The notes below the pieces were generated by a model. The model worked only from the letters and a program-made list of their open reading frames with translations, did not search any database and was not told the origin of the DNA. The translations under genes and the position numbers were made by a program. Shown here in pieces: positions 1 through 5,576 of a DNA stretch of 5,926 bases. This stretch comes from CAXGUU01 sp964012875. GTDB lineage: Bacteria; Pseudomonadota; Gammaproteobacteria; Ga0077536. Location of the stretch: contig CAXGUU010000208.1 in the NCBI GenBank assembly GCA_964012875.1, positions 1 to 5,926 on the forward strand, in the 5' to 3' direction. The number at the start of each line of letters is the position of its first letter. The stretch's first letter is position 1.

Positions 1-1374
1 CCCGGTACCGATGCTGTGCTGGCGCTCGCCATGATGCACGTCATCATCAATGAGGATCTCTACGACAGCGAGTTCGTCGACCAGCATACGGTCGGGTTCG
101 ATGCGCTGAAAGCGCACGTGCAATCCTTCACACCCGATTGGGCTGCCAAGGTGTGCGGCGTCGAGGCCGACCACATCATCGAATTTGCGCGCGAATATGC
201 AGCGACCGACCGCGCCATGATCCTGCTCAGCGGCAGTTCAATGTACAAAGACCAACATGGCTGGCAGGCAAGCCGTGCGATTTCGTGTCTCGCGCCGCTG
301 ACCGGGAAGCTCGGCAGGCCGGGCACTGGCTACGGACCACGCCATGCTGGCGAAGCGCACGGCGCGGGCTTAAGCAACATCATGAATATCGAAGCACGAC
401 CGCCGGGCGATTATGTACCCAACCAGATGCCGGCGATTATCGAGGCCATGACCGGTGGCAGAATCCGAACGCTGCTGCTCTTCGGATCAGATTTCACCTC
501 CTCATTCGCCGATGCCGGGCGCCTCAAAAAAGCACTGAACGAAATGGACCTGGTGGTAGCCCATGATCTGTTCATGAATGAGACGATCAGGAATCATGCC
601 GACATTGTGTTGCCGAGTACGACTTGGCTCGAAGACCTCGGAGTTAAGGGCACCACCACGCATATGTACCTGATGGATCGCATTCTCGAACCCGCCGGCG
701 AAGCCCGTTCGATGACCGATATCGTCAGGACGCTGGCCGCTCGCTTCGACATCGAGGAATTCTACCCGTGGCACGAAGACGGCGGCCACATCGACGCCGT
801 GCTGGACCATCCGGCGACCGGCCATGCCACGGTCGAATCGTTGCGCGCCGCCGGCGGCATCGCGCCATTTAACGTTTCTCACGTCGGGCATCCCGACCTG
901 AAATTCCCGACGCCGTCAGGCAAAGTCGAGTTCTATTCCGAGCGCGCGGCTGAAGTGGGCTTGCCCGCGTTGCCGAGCTTTCAACCACGCTCCGACGCGA
1001 CCTACCCGCTTGAACTCAGGATGGGTCGTACCATCAATCACTTCCATGCCTTCTACGACGGCGGCCGGGCGTTACCCTCGCTGGTCCATCGCGACAGGGG
1101 ACCGCTGCTTTGGATCTCAGAGGCTGACGCCGATGCACGTGGCATCAGCGACGGCGTCGCGGTACAAATGCTGAACGACCGTGGTAGCTTCGACGCGCGC
1201 GCCAGCGTGACTGACAAGGTGCCGGCGGGTACGCTTTGGATCCACGATGGGTGGTCGGGCCTGAACGACCTCACCAACGGCGAACGCGCGCTGTCGGACG
1301 AAGCCACGCAGTTGTTCCCGTTCAGCACAGGGCAGTGCGCGTACGACGCTTTCGTGGAAGTGGTCGCGGTCTGA
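1..1374 (+). CDS. Molybdopterin (bis-MGD) oxidoreductase, DMSO-reductase superfamily; C-terminal 457 residues, 5' end off the window
   Basis: The reading frame is open from the first base, so the gene begins upstream. Visible residues 1-12 (PGTDAVLALAMM) match the conserved stretch in the molybdopterin domain of DMSO-reductase-type enzymes, where PGTDAALA-like sequence precedes 'HVI..E.LYD..FV'. Other family landmarks follow: GRPGTGYGP at about 105-113, LLLFGSDF at about 158-165, ADIVLPSTTWLE at about 200-211, and TPSGKVEFYSE at about 304-314. The C-terminal molydopterin dinucleotide-binding domain spans roughly residues 335-455 and contains MGRTINHFHAFYDGGR. Enzymes of this family move electrons in two-electron redox or oxygen-atom transfer reactions, using a Mo or W cofactor and usually Fe-S partners. 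The N-terminus is missing, so a 4Fe-4S site, the Mo ligand residue and any Tat signal cannot be checked, and neither cellular location nor substrate can be assigned. The stop is TGA at 1372-1374. A GTG at 16 and the ATGs at 31 and 34 are internal codons, not starts. Family call is firm; substrate unknown. Confidence 0.93.
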   Translation, partial: PGTDAVLALAMMHVIINEDLYDSEFVDQHTVGFDALKAHVQSFTPDWAAKVCGVEADHIIEFAREYAATDRAMILLSGSSMYKDQHGWQASRAISCLAPLTGKLGRPGTGYGPRHAGEAHGAGLSNIMNIEARPPGDYVPNQMPAIIEAMTGGRIRTLLLFGSDFTSSFADAGRLKKALNEMDLVVAHDLFMNETIRNHADIVLPSTTWLEDLGVKGTTTHMYLMDRILEPAGEARSMTDIVRTLAARFDIEEFYPWHEDGGHIDAVLDHPATGHATVESLRAAGGIAPFNVSHVGHPDLKFPTPSGKVEFYSERAAEVGLPALPSFQPRSDATYPLELRMGRTINHFHAFYDGGRALPSLVHRDRGPLLWISEADADARGISDGVAVQMLNDRGSFDARASVTDKVPAGTLWIHDGWSGLNDLTNGERALSDEATQLFPFSTGQCAYDAFVEVVAV

Positions 1375-1427
1375 GCGACGATGGCGCACGCGATGACGAA
1401 CAAAGCATTTAACGTTGATCGAACAAG

Positions 1428-1456
1428 CCGCTTAAACTAACTCTACATCTGGACCA
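1428..1456 (+). repeat. Composite motif copy 1: CCGYTTAAACTA-N11-GGACCA
   Basis: First of two copies of a split motif. CCGCTTAAACTA and GGACCA are separated by 11 unconserved bases, and the second copy starts 55 bp downstream. Conservation of both outer blocks with a divergent middle resembles a protein-binding site more than a recent sequence duplication. Whether it is functional is unknown. Confidence 0.45.
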
Positions 1457-1482
1457 GTTAATTTGGGCAGGTCAGACTTAAA

Positions 1483-1511
1483 CCGTTTAAACTAGAGTGC
1501 AAACAGGACCA
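1483..1511 (+). repeat. Composite motif copy 2: CCGYTTAAACTA-N11-GGACCA
   Basis: Second copy of the split motif, with CCGTTTAAACTA and GGACCA at the same 11-nt separation as copy 1. It includes the palindrome GTTTAAAC (1485-1492) and is preceded by a related ACTTAAACC at 1476-1484, giving a run of TTAAAC-type half-sites. It overlaps the best -10 candidate upstream of the DUF169 gene, which would suit an operator. That role is inferred. Confidence 0.45.
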
Positions 1512-1585
1512 ACGAATGCAGATGGTTCATCCGTTTCGACGGCTGCAGAAACGTGAACGGTCAAACAACTGGTTAACTCGGGTCC

Positions 1586-1590
1586 GGAGA
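1586..1590 (+). promoter_or_regulatory. Ribosome binding site GGAGA deciding the DUF169 start
   Basis: GGAGA lies 6 nt before the ATG at 1597, separated from it only by adenines. The upstream in-frame ATG at 1516 has no comparable purine-rich site at this distance, so this site supports the internal start. Confidence 0.7.
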
Positions 1591-1596
1591 AAAAAA

Positions 1597-2346
1597 ATGG
1601 GGAATTGCGCCGTATTGGCTAGCCGGCTGGAGAAAGCTTTGGCGCTTGCCAGAGTCCCGGTAGCGATTACGTTTGCGGACTCCGCCAAGCATGATCGCCC
1701 GCAAACACCGGTAACGGCGGGCTGCCAGTTCTGGCAATGGGGATCTGAACAGCGACTTGTGACCACTGCAGAAGACCATGCCAACTGCGCAATCGGCATT
1801 CATACCCACTCTTTGTCTGGGGCACCGAATACTCAGGCCAATGAACTCAATGTGACACTGGCGGCCATGCAAGGGCTCGACTATGTTCGACCCGACGAGG
1901 TCGCAGCACTACCGATGCTGACCCAGTCTCATTCGACCATTACCTACCAGCCTCTTGCCGATTGCGAAGAGCTTCCGGCGTTAGTGCTTATATTTGCTGA
2001 TGCACGCCAAGGTCTGATCATTACAGAGGCTGTCACAAGGGTTGATGACGTAGCGCCGCCGGCCTTGGGGCGCCCGGCTTGCATGCTGGTGCCTGTCGTT
2101 CTCAATTCCGGCACATCCGCCTCAAGTCTTGGATGCTGTGGCGCGCGTGCCTATCTGGAAATTTTCGACGATGAGAAAATGCTCTGGGGCCTGCATGGTG
2201 CTCAGCTAGAAGCATATGTGGACGCGATAGAAACGTTGAGTTCAGCGAACGAGACTTTGCAGAAATTTCACCGCCTACGTCGCACCGACGTCGAGGCAGG
2301 AAAGGAACCGACTATCGAAGATTCGCTGGCGCGATTGGCCAAGTAA
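1597..2346 (+). CDS. DUF169 family protein (COG2043-like), function unknown
   Basis: A 249-residue protein. The start is set at 1597 because a GGAGA ribosome binding site sits 6 nt upstream. An in-frame ATG at 1516 would add a basic 27-residue leader that looks non-coding. The pattern fits the DUF169 family: LALARVPVAITFAD at about 15-28, AGCQFWQWG at 41-49, ANCAIGIHTHSL at 62-73, GRPACMLVP at 158-166 and SLGCCGAR at 177-184, ending near the usual family length. Cysteines 43, 64, 162, 180 and 181 fall in these blocks, and such a set could bind a metal or Fe-S cluster or act in redox chemistry. That is inference, as the family has no settled biochemical role that I know of. No signal peptide or membrane segment is evident, so it is probably cytoplasmic. 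It follows the Mo oxidoreductase in the same direction after 222 bp, so it could be co-transcribed or have its own promoter. Its 3' end borders the transposase remnant but looks natural, with the KEPTIEDSLARLAK tail and a TAA stop. Confidence 0.85.
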   Translation: MGNCAVLASRLEKALALARVPVAITFADSAKHDRPQTPVTAGCQFWQWGSEQRLVTTAEDHANCAIGIHTHSLSGAPNTQANELNVTLAAMQGLDYVRPDEVAALPMLTQSHSTITYQPLADCEELPALVLIFADARQGLIITEAVTRVDDVAPPALGRPACMLVPVVLNSGTSASSLGCCGARAYLEIFDDEKMLWGLHGAQLEAYVDAIETLSSANETLQKFHRLRRTDVEAGKEPTIEDSLARLAK

Positions 2347-2361
2347 GCTAACATCAGGACA

Positions 2362-2769
2362 GCGGTTGTAGTCATCGACGAAAGGGTCGATGCGGGCTTC
2401 GAGGTCTCCGGGCAGGTAGTAATGCTCGAGTAGCAGCCGGTTTCTCATCATCTGATGCCAGCGCTCAATCCCCCCCTGTGTCATCAGCTGGTAGGGCGCA
2501 CCACGGGTGTGTTTCATCCGCTTGTCGTCGAGGCATTTACCCAGTTCAGTAGCGATGTATCTCGAGCCGTTGTCGGACAATAGCCGCGGTCGATATCTGA
2601 CCGTCGTCGAGTCCCGAGGCCGCCAAGGCCCGCTCCGGCGCGTCGGTCACGTCGCACGCCTTCATCGTCTTACGCAGCTTCCAGCCAATGACATACCCGG
2701 AGTAATCGTCGAGCACGGTCGAGAGATAGAACCAGCGCCAGCGTTTGCAAGAACCGCATCGGTAAAATC
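2362..2769 (-). pseudogene. IS3-family transposase (orfB/DDE integrase domain) remnant, frameshifted and truncated at both ends
   Basis: Read on the - strand, 2740 to about 2594 encodes WRWFYLSTVLDDYSGY, then WKLRKTMKACDVTDAPE and ALAASGLDD. These match the IS3-type DDE integrase core. The frame then shifts near 2593. From about 2592 the next frame gives RPRLLSDNGSRYIATELG, HTRGAPYQLMTQGGIERWHQ and LLLEHYYLPGDLEARIDPFVDDYNR. The second catalytic Asp (SDNG, codon 2574-2572) and the Glu (GGIERWHQ, codon 2466-2464) are separated by 35 residues, the IS3 D-35-E spacing. The Lys usual in QGKIERWHQ is Gly here. A DFT at 2769-2761 may be the remnant of the first catalytic Asp, but it is in a third frame and only three residues long, so that end is uncertain. 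Homology stops after VDDYNR at 2362, losing the usual YHESL...TPADVY tail. OrfA and the terminal inverted repeats are absent. This is a dead fragment, not an active element. Confidence 0.85.
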
Positions 2770-2823
2770 TTGTTTCGGGTGGGGCATCGCCGTCCGTTGG
2801 GCCTCCCGGCTTCTAGATGACTG

Positions 2824-2859
2824 GGCTTATTTAGCGACCGGCTCCACCGGGAATAAGCC
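2824..2859. terminator. Inverted repeat GGCTTATT/AATAAGCC with inner CCGG hairpin
   Basis: GGCTTATT (2824-2831) and AATAAGCC (2852-2859) are perfect 8-bp complements. Inside them, CCGG (2838-2841) and CCGG (2847-2850) can pair around a 5-nt loop, leaving an asymmetric bulge. The element lies between the 3' end of the VOC gene and the transposase remnant, where transcripts from both sides converge. It could end transcription, but there is no clean T-tract on either strand, so a role as a canonical intrinsic terminator is weak. A relic of a mobile-element end is an alternative. Confidence 0.4.
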
Positions 2860-2863
2860 TATT

Positions 2864-2878
2864 GTTGTCCGAGACAAC
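2864..2878 (-). terminator. Short hairpin GTTGTC-N3-GACAAC just after the VOC gene stop
   Basis: A perfect 6-bp stem with a 3-nt loop begins 4 nt past the VOC stop codon (TAA, complement of 2882-2884). Its position suits a transcript end for the - strand operon, and together with the larger hairpin at 2824-2859 it forms a tandem structured tail. No run of U follows it, so the terminator call is tentative. Confidence 0.4.
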
Positions 2879-2881
2879 CTG

Positions 2882-3283
2882 TTAAGGCTGGGGTTCGGAT
2901 ATTTCAATTCCCCATCGAACAGGCTCGAAACATTCAAACAGTTCGATCAGCAAATCGTCGGGCCCTGCGATCATGACGTACTTGAAGGTCAGCTCCTCTC
3001 GAATTTTATTTCGAAACTCGTGGCCGCTGTCGGCCATGCTTTTTACGAGACTGTCTAAATCGTCTGTTTCAATACCCAGGTGATGAACAGCGCCACCCCG
3101 CGGTGCCCGTGGGGGTTGATCGTAGACGTTGATGAATCCTTTACCGAGACGCAGGCGAACGACTCGCGCGTCGGCGACCGTTTCGTCCCAGACCAATTCG
3201 GCGCCAAACATGGTTTGGAAAAAGTCCACGGTCGCCCCGCAGTCTGACGCGAATACATGAGCGTGATCCAGATTTATCCGCAT
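2882..3283 (-). CDS. VOC family (glyoxalase/dioxygenase-fold) metalloprotein
   Basis: A 133-residue protein with a single glyoxalase-fold unit. The N-terminal LDHAHVFASD carries the usual first metal ligand (His7, or His9 in the HxH arrangement). GAVHHLGIETDDLD supplies a second His (67 or 68), and LLIELFE supplies the C-terminal Glu114. VOC enzymes bind a divalent metal and catalyse isomerisation, epimerisation, ring cleavage or conjugation. With one module of about 120 residues, it probably works as a homodimer. The substrate is not evident. The ATG lies 7 nt past the stop of the upstream dehydrogenase gene, with no strong Shine-Dalgarno sequence, which suggests translational coupling. It is the last gene of the - strand operon and is followed by two hairpins. 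A polar, Trp-containing tail after residue 117 (FEPVRWGIEISEPQP) extends slightly past the typical fold. Cytoplasmic, with no signal sequence. Confidence 0.88.
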   Translation of the reverse strand: MRINLDHAHVFASDCGATVDFFQTMFGAELVWDETVADARVVRLRLGKGFINVYDQPPRAPRGGAVHHLGIETDDLDSLVKSMADSGHEFRNKIREELTFKYVMIAGPDDLLIELFECFEPVRWGIEISEPQP

Positions 3284-3290
3284 CAGGATG

Positions 3291-4295
3291 TCACACCGAC
3301 AAACAGATTTTTCCGAAATGTTTTTGTGAGGCCTGGTGAGCGAACGCCCCGGCGGTTTCAGCTAGCGGAAAAACACGGTCGATGACAGGACGGAAATCCG
3401 CTGATTCGAGTGCACGGGTCATTTCCAATTGGTGTTCGCGCGAACCGACAGTAATGCCGGAAACGTGGATGTTTCGCCAGAGAATGTCAAACGTCGGCAC
3501 CTCGCCGCCCCAGCCCGTGAGCACGCCGATTAAAGAGATATGACCGCCGACGCGCGTCGCCGCAATCGATTGCGGGAGTGTACCCGGTCCGCCGACTTCC
3601 ACAACCTCGTCAACACCGCGTCCGTCGGTGATCGCTACCGCTTGTGCGCCCCATTCGGGCGTTTCGCGATAATTGATGACGTAATCTGCGCCAAGCTCGG
3701 TCAGTCGATTCAGTTTCGCATCAGAGGAAGATGTGGAAATCACGCGCGCGCCGGCCGATTTCGCCATTTGCAGGGCAAATATCGAAACGCCGCCGGTACC
3801 CTGGGTCAGCACCCAGTCGCCGGGGCGAACGTCGTTTTCAACAAACAGAGCGCGCCATGCGGTCAGCGCCGCGCACGGCAAGGTGGCGGCTTCTTCCATG
3901 GAGTATCCGACTGGTATGGGTGTGAACGCGCTCGCCGGCATACATACATACTCAGCGGCAAAACCATCGACATGGTCACCGGGTACCCCCAACATGCGCT
4001 CGGCCGACGCCGGCCCGGCCAACCAATGCGGAAAAAATGTCGACATAATCTTGTCGCCCGGCGCGAATGTTTCAACGCCTGTGCCTAGCGCCGCTACCTC
4101 ACCCGCACCGTCGGACATCGGGATCCGCCCTTCGTCGACCGGAAGTAATCCCGTCGCTACCGCGTAGTCATGATAATTAAGCGAGCTGGCACGCACCCGC
4201 ATACAGATTTCGCCGTGCGCCGGCTGGGGTTCGGGACGCTCTGTGACGGCCAGGGTTTCAAGGCTCGCCGGATTACGTATTTCGACAACTTTCAT
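3291..4295 (-). CDS. Zinc-independent NAD(P)-dependent alcohol dehydrogenase / quinone oxidoreductase-like protein (MDR superfamily)
   Basis: A 334-residue protein of full length for the medium-chain dehydrogenase/reductase superfamily. The N-terminal GroES-like catalytic domain covers about residues 1-125, with VRASSLNYHDYAVATG at 34-49, MSDGAGEV at 60-67 and FAPGDKIM at 77-84. The Rossmann domain covers about 130-280, with the nucleotide-binding motif TQGTGGVSIFALQMAK at 164-179 and LGADYVINY at 201-209. The motif has Thr and Ser where quinone reductases usually show GAGGVG. The Cys cluster that binds structural zinc in classical alcohol dehydrogenases is absent, which points to the zinc-free quinone-oxidoreductase branch. 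Likely activity is NAD(P)H-dependent reduction or oxidation of a carbonyl, enone or alcohol; the substrate is unknown. The start is supported by an AAGGA Shine-Dalgarno sequence 8 nt upstream of the ATG. An 81-bp gap, with a possible promoter, separates it from the amidohydrolase gene, and the VOC gene follows after 7 nt. Confidence 0.92.
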   Translation of the reverse strand: MKVVEIRNPASLETLAVTERPEPQPAHGEICMRVRASSLNYHDYAVATGLLPVDEGRIPMSDGAGEVAALGTGVETFAPGDKIMSTFFPHWLAGPASAERMLGVPGDHVDGFAAEYVCMPASAFTPIPVGYSMEEAATLPCAALTAWRALFVENDVRPGDWVLTQGTGGVSIFALQMAKSAGARVISTSSSDAKLNRLTELGADYVINYRETPEWGAQAVAITDGRGVDEVVEVGGPGTLPQSIAATRVGGHISLIGVLTGWGGEVPTFDILWRNIHVSGITVGSREHQLEMTRALESADFRPVIDRVFPLAETAGAFAHQASQKHFGKICLSV

Positions 4296-4303
4296 TTAGT
4301 TAT

Positions 4304-4309
4304 TCCTTT
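4304..4309 (-). promoter_or_regulatory. Ribosome binding site (AAAGGA) of the MDR dehydrogenase gene
   Basis: On the - strand, AAAAAAGGA precedes the ATG by about 8-9 nt. This supports the start at 4295 and shows the gene can be translated independently of the amidohydrolase gene upstream. Confidence 0.6.
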
Positions 4310-4363
4310 TTTGAACTCGAACCGCGATCACCGTGAATCTTCGCCCCGAGATTAGAGCAAATG

Positions 4364-4391
4364 AATATAAGTAGTTTTAAGGAATTGGAAA
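4364..4391 (-). promoter_or_regulatory. Possible internal sigma70-like promoter for the dehydrogenase-VOC pair
   Basis: On the - strand, TTTCCA (4391-4386) and TATATT (4369-4364) are separated by 16 nt. The -10 matches five of six consensus bases and the -35 matches four. The -35 half overlaps the last codons of the amidohydrolase gene, and transcription would begin near 4357, about 60 nt before the dehydrogenase ATG. The rest of the 81-bp gap (4296-4376) shows no strong hairpin. Weak evidence from base matching only. Confidence 0.3.
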
Positions 4392-5549
4392 CTTAAACGC
4401 CCGCGCCGCGTTCAAGCCAAGTACCTTGGCGCGTTCGTCATCATTCAATCCACCCATCGTGCGCTCAATCGCAGCTGCGGAGTGTGGCCAGGTGCCTTCA
4501 TGATGCGGGAAGTCGTTTGCCCACATAAAATTGTTCGACAGATCATAGTTGCGCATTAAATCCAGGCCCGGTTTATCTTCGCCGAAAGTGGCGAAGCCGT
4601 TGGCACGAAAGTAGTCACTAGGAAGCTGTTTCAGTTTCGGCCGCGCCCACATGTGGTGCTTGTGGTAAGCCTCATCCATCGCGGTCAGCATCCATGGTAC
4701 CCAGCCAATCCCTGCTTCAACGGAGCCAAAGCGCAGCGATGGAAAGCGCTCGATCACACCCGACGCGCACAGGTTGATCAGCGGCTCCATCGTGGGGGCA
4801 AGTGAATGTACGGCGTAGTTGATAACCGCGCCCCCATTACCACGCGCTGTGCGCGGATCGCGTCCAGTGGAGACATGAAAGGCAAGCGGTAAATCGGTGT
4901 CGCAAGCCGCAGCCCAAAGTGGATCGAAATCCGGGTGGTTATAGTTCGTGTGTTCGTGATCCGGTGCACCCCAAATAGGCTTGCACGGTAGTGCGAGAGC
5001 ACGGAACCCGCGTTTCGCAGCGCGTTCGATTTCAACGACGCTACCTTGAATGTCGCCAGCGGCAATGCAGGCCACGGGAGACAGGCGGTCGTTATGAGGA
5101 CCGTAGGTCTCCCACGCCCAGTCATTCCAGGCTTTGCACATCGCCTGACTGAAAGCGGTATCTGGCGTTGCCCACACGGTCAGGCCCTTATTAGGAAAGA
5201 TCAGCTCGCAGTCGACGCCATCCTGATCAAGTGCGTCAAGACGCTCTTGCGGTGTCTTGCCGGACTCTGCGCGCAGCAAATCTTCTCCTTCGAATTTCAG
5301 ATCGTTGATACGAATCGGACGAAAACCCTCGGTCTTCTGCATCTTTGAACCGTCGCCGCCCAGCACGATACCCGGCAGCCGCTCCTGGTACTCCGCCGGC
5401 ATGCGGGCGGATAAAAAATCGTTTGGCTCCTGCGCATGGCAGTCAGCGGAAGCGATGAAGTATTTGTTGGCAGCACCCGCGTGCGGGGAACGTGGCCAGT
5501 TGCTGCTGCCCGGCGATTGCTGGCGCCATAGGTTTGGATCAGTCTGCAT
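4377..5549 (-). CDS. Amidohydrolase family 2 (Amidohydrolase_2/COG2159) metal-dependent hydrolase or decarboxylase
   Basis: A 390-residue TIM-barrel protein related to the ACMSD and gamma-resorcylate decarboxylase group. Metal-site landmarks appear in order: SADCHAQEP at 34-42 (Asp36 and His38, the DxH variant of the family's HxH), LAFHVSTG at 222-229 (His225), GSVEAGIGWVPW at 275-286 (Glu278), and WANDFPHHEGTWP at 343-355 (Asp346). The family hydrolyses C-N, C-O or C-C bonds or decarboxylates ring acids, using one bound divalent metal. Close relatives with the SDxH...FH...EGGIGW...DYPH pattern are mostly uncharacterised and occur in degradation clusters. The start is firm: AAGGAG lies 7 nt before the ATG. 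The first 30 residues are polar and Pro/Ser/Trp-rich, with no signal peptide, so the protein is probably cytoplasmic. The SnoaL-like gene lies 27 bp upstream and the dehydrogenase gene 81 bp downstream, all in one direction. No truncation or missing metal ligand is evident. The precise reaction is not assignable. Confidence 0.92.
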   Translation of the reverse strand: MQTDPNLWRQQSPGSSNWPRSPHAGAANKYFIASADCHAQEPNDFLSARMPAEYQERLPGIVLGGDGSKMQKTEGFRPIRINDLKFEGEDLLRAESGKTPQERLDALDQDGVDCELIFPNKGLTVWATPDTAFSQAMCKAWNDWAWETYGPHNDRLSPVACIAAGDIQGSVVEIERAAKRGFRALALPCKPIWGAPDHEHTNYNHPDFDPLWAAACDTDLPLAFHVSTGRDPRTARGNGGAVINYAVHSLAPTMEPLINLCASGVIERFPSLRFGSVEAGIGWVPWMLTAMDEAYHKHHMWARPKLKQLPSDYFRANGFATFGEDKPGLDLMRNYDLSNNFMWANDFPHHEGTWPHSAAAIERTMGGLNDDERAKVLGLNAARAFKFPIP

Positions 5550-5556
5550 ATCAGTG

Positions 5557-5562
5557 CTCCTT
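5557..5562 (-). promoter_or_regulatory. Strong ribosome binding site (AAGGAG) of the amidohydrolase gene
   Basis: AAGGAG on the - strand ends 7 nt before the ATG at 5549. This is close to the ideal anti-Shine-Dalgarno match and spacing, and it lies inside the 27-bp gap after the SnoaL-like gene. It fixes the amidohydrolase start and implies efficient translation within the operon. Confidence 0.8.
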
Positions 5563-5576
5563 CCGGATAAAGGGGT

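Larger units (their letters stand above)
1375..1596 (+). promoter_or_regulatory. 222-bp upstream region of the DUF169 gene with a twice-repeated composite motif and a possible promoter
   Basis: No convincing gene lies here. The stretch is more AT-rich than its flanks. It contains CCGCTTAAACTA at 1428-1439 followed 11 nt later by GGACCA (1451-1456). The same arrangement recurs as CCGTTTAAACTA at 1483-1494, again 11 nt before GGACCA (1506-1511), so the two copies are offset by exactly 55 bp. GTTTAAAC at 1485-1492 is a perfect palindrome, and CTGGACCAG at 1449-1457 is a short dyad. A weak sigma70-like promoter can be drawn as TTGGGC (1463-1468), 17 nt, TTTAAA (1486-1491), which would place the second copy on the -10 region. 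The repeats and spacing are read directly; a role as regulator binding sites and the promoter are inferences. No clear terminator for the upstream Mo gene is seen, so read-through is possible. Confidence 0.4.

Noticed and set aside
502..891. 129-residue - strand open frame
   Set aside because: Antisense to the Mo oxidoreductase in its conserved domain, with no recognisable motif.
1516..1596. 27-residue N-terminal extension of the DUF169 protein from the ATG at 1516
   Set aside because: The leader is basic, has no family similarity and no good ribosome binding site, whereas the ATG at 1597 has GGAGA at 6 nt and begins just before the conserved family region.
2751..2790. Separate small gene starting at the - strand ATG of 2788 (MPHPKQDFTDAVLANAG)
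   Set aside because: It is short, has no close ribosome binding site, and runs straight into transposase homology in another frame. It is more likely transposase decay or junction sequence, though the origin of these roughly 40 bases is not settled.
2507..3058. 183-residue + strand open frame
   Set aside because: It runs antisense to both the transposase remnant and the VOC gene, resembles no protein family, and is explained as a shadow of the real - strand genes.
3540..4167. Overlapping + strand open frames inside the dehydrogenase gene
   Set aside because: They are antisense to a clear full-length MDR gene. Their composition (many Arg, Ala and Gly) is typical of antisense frames in GC-rich DNA.
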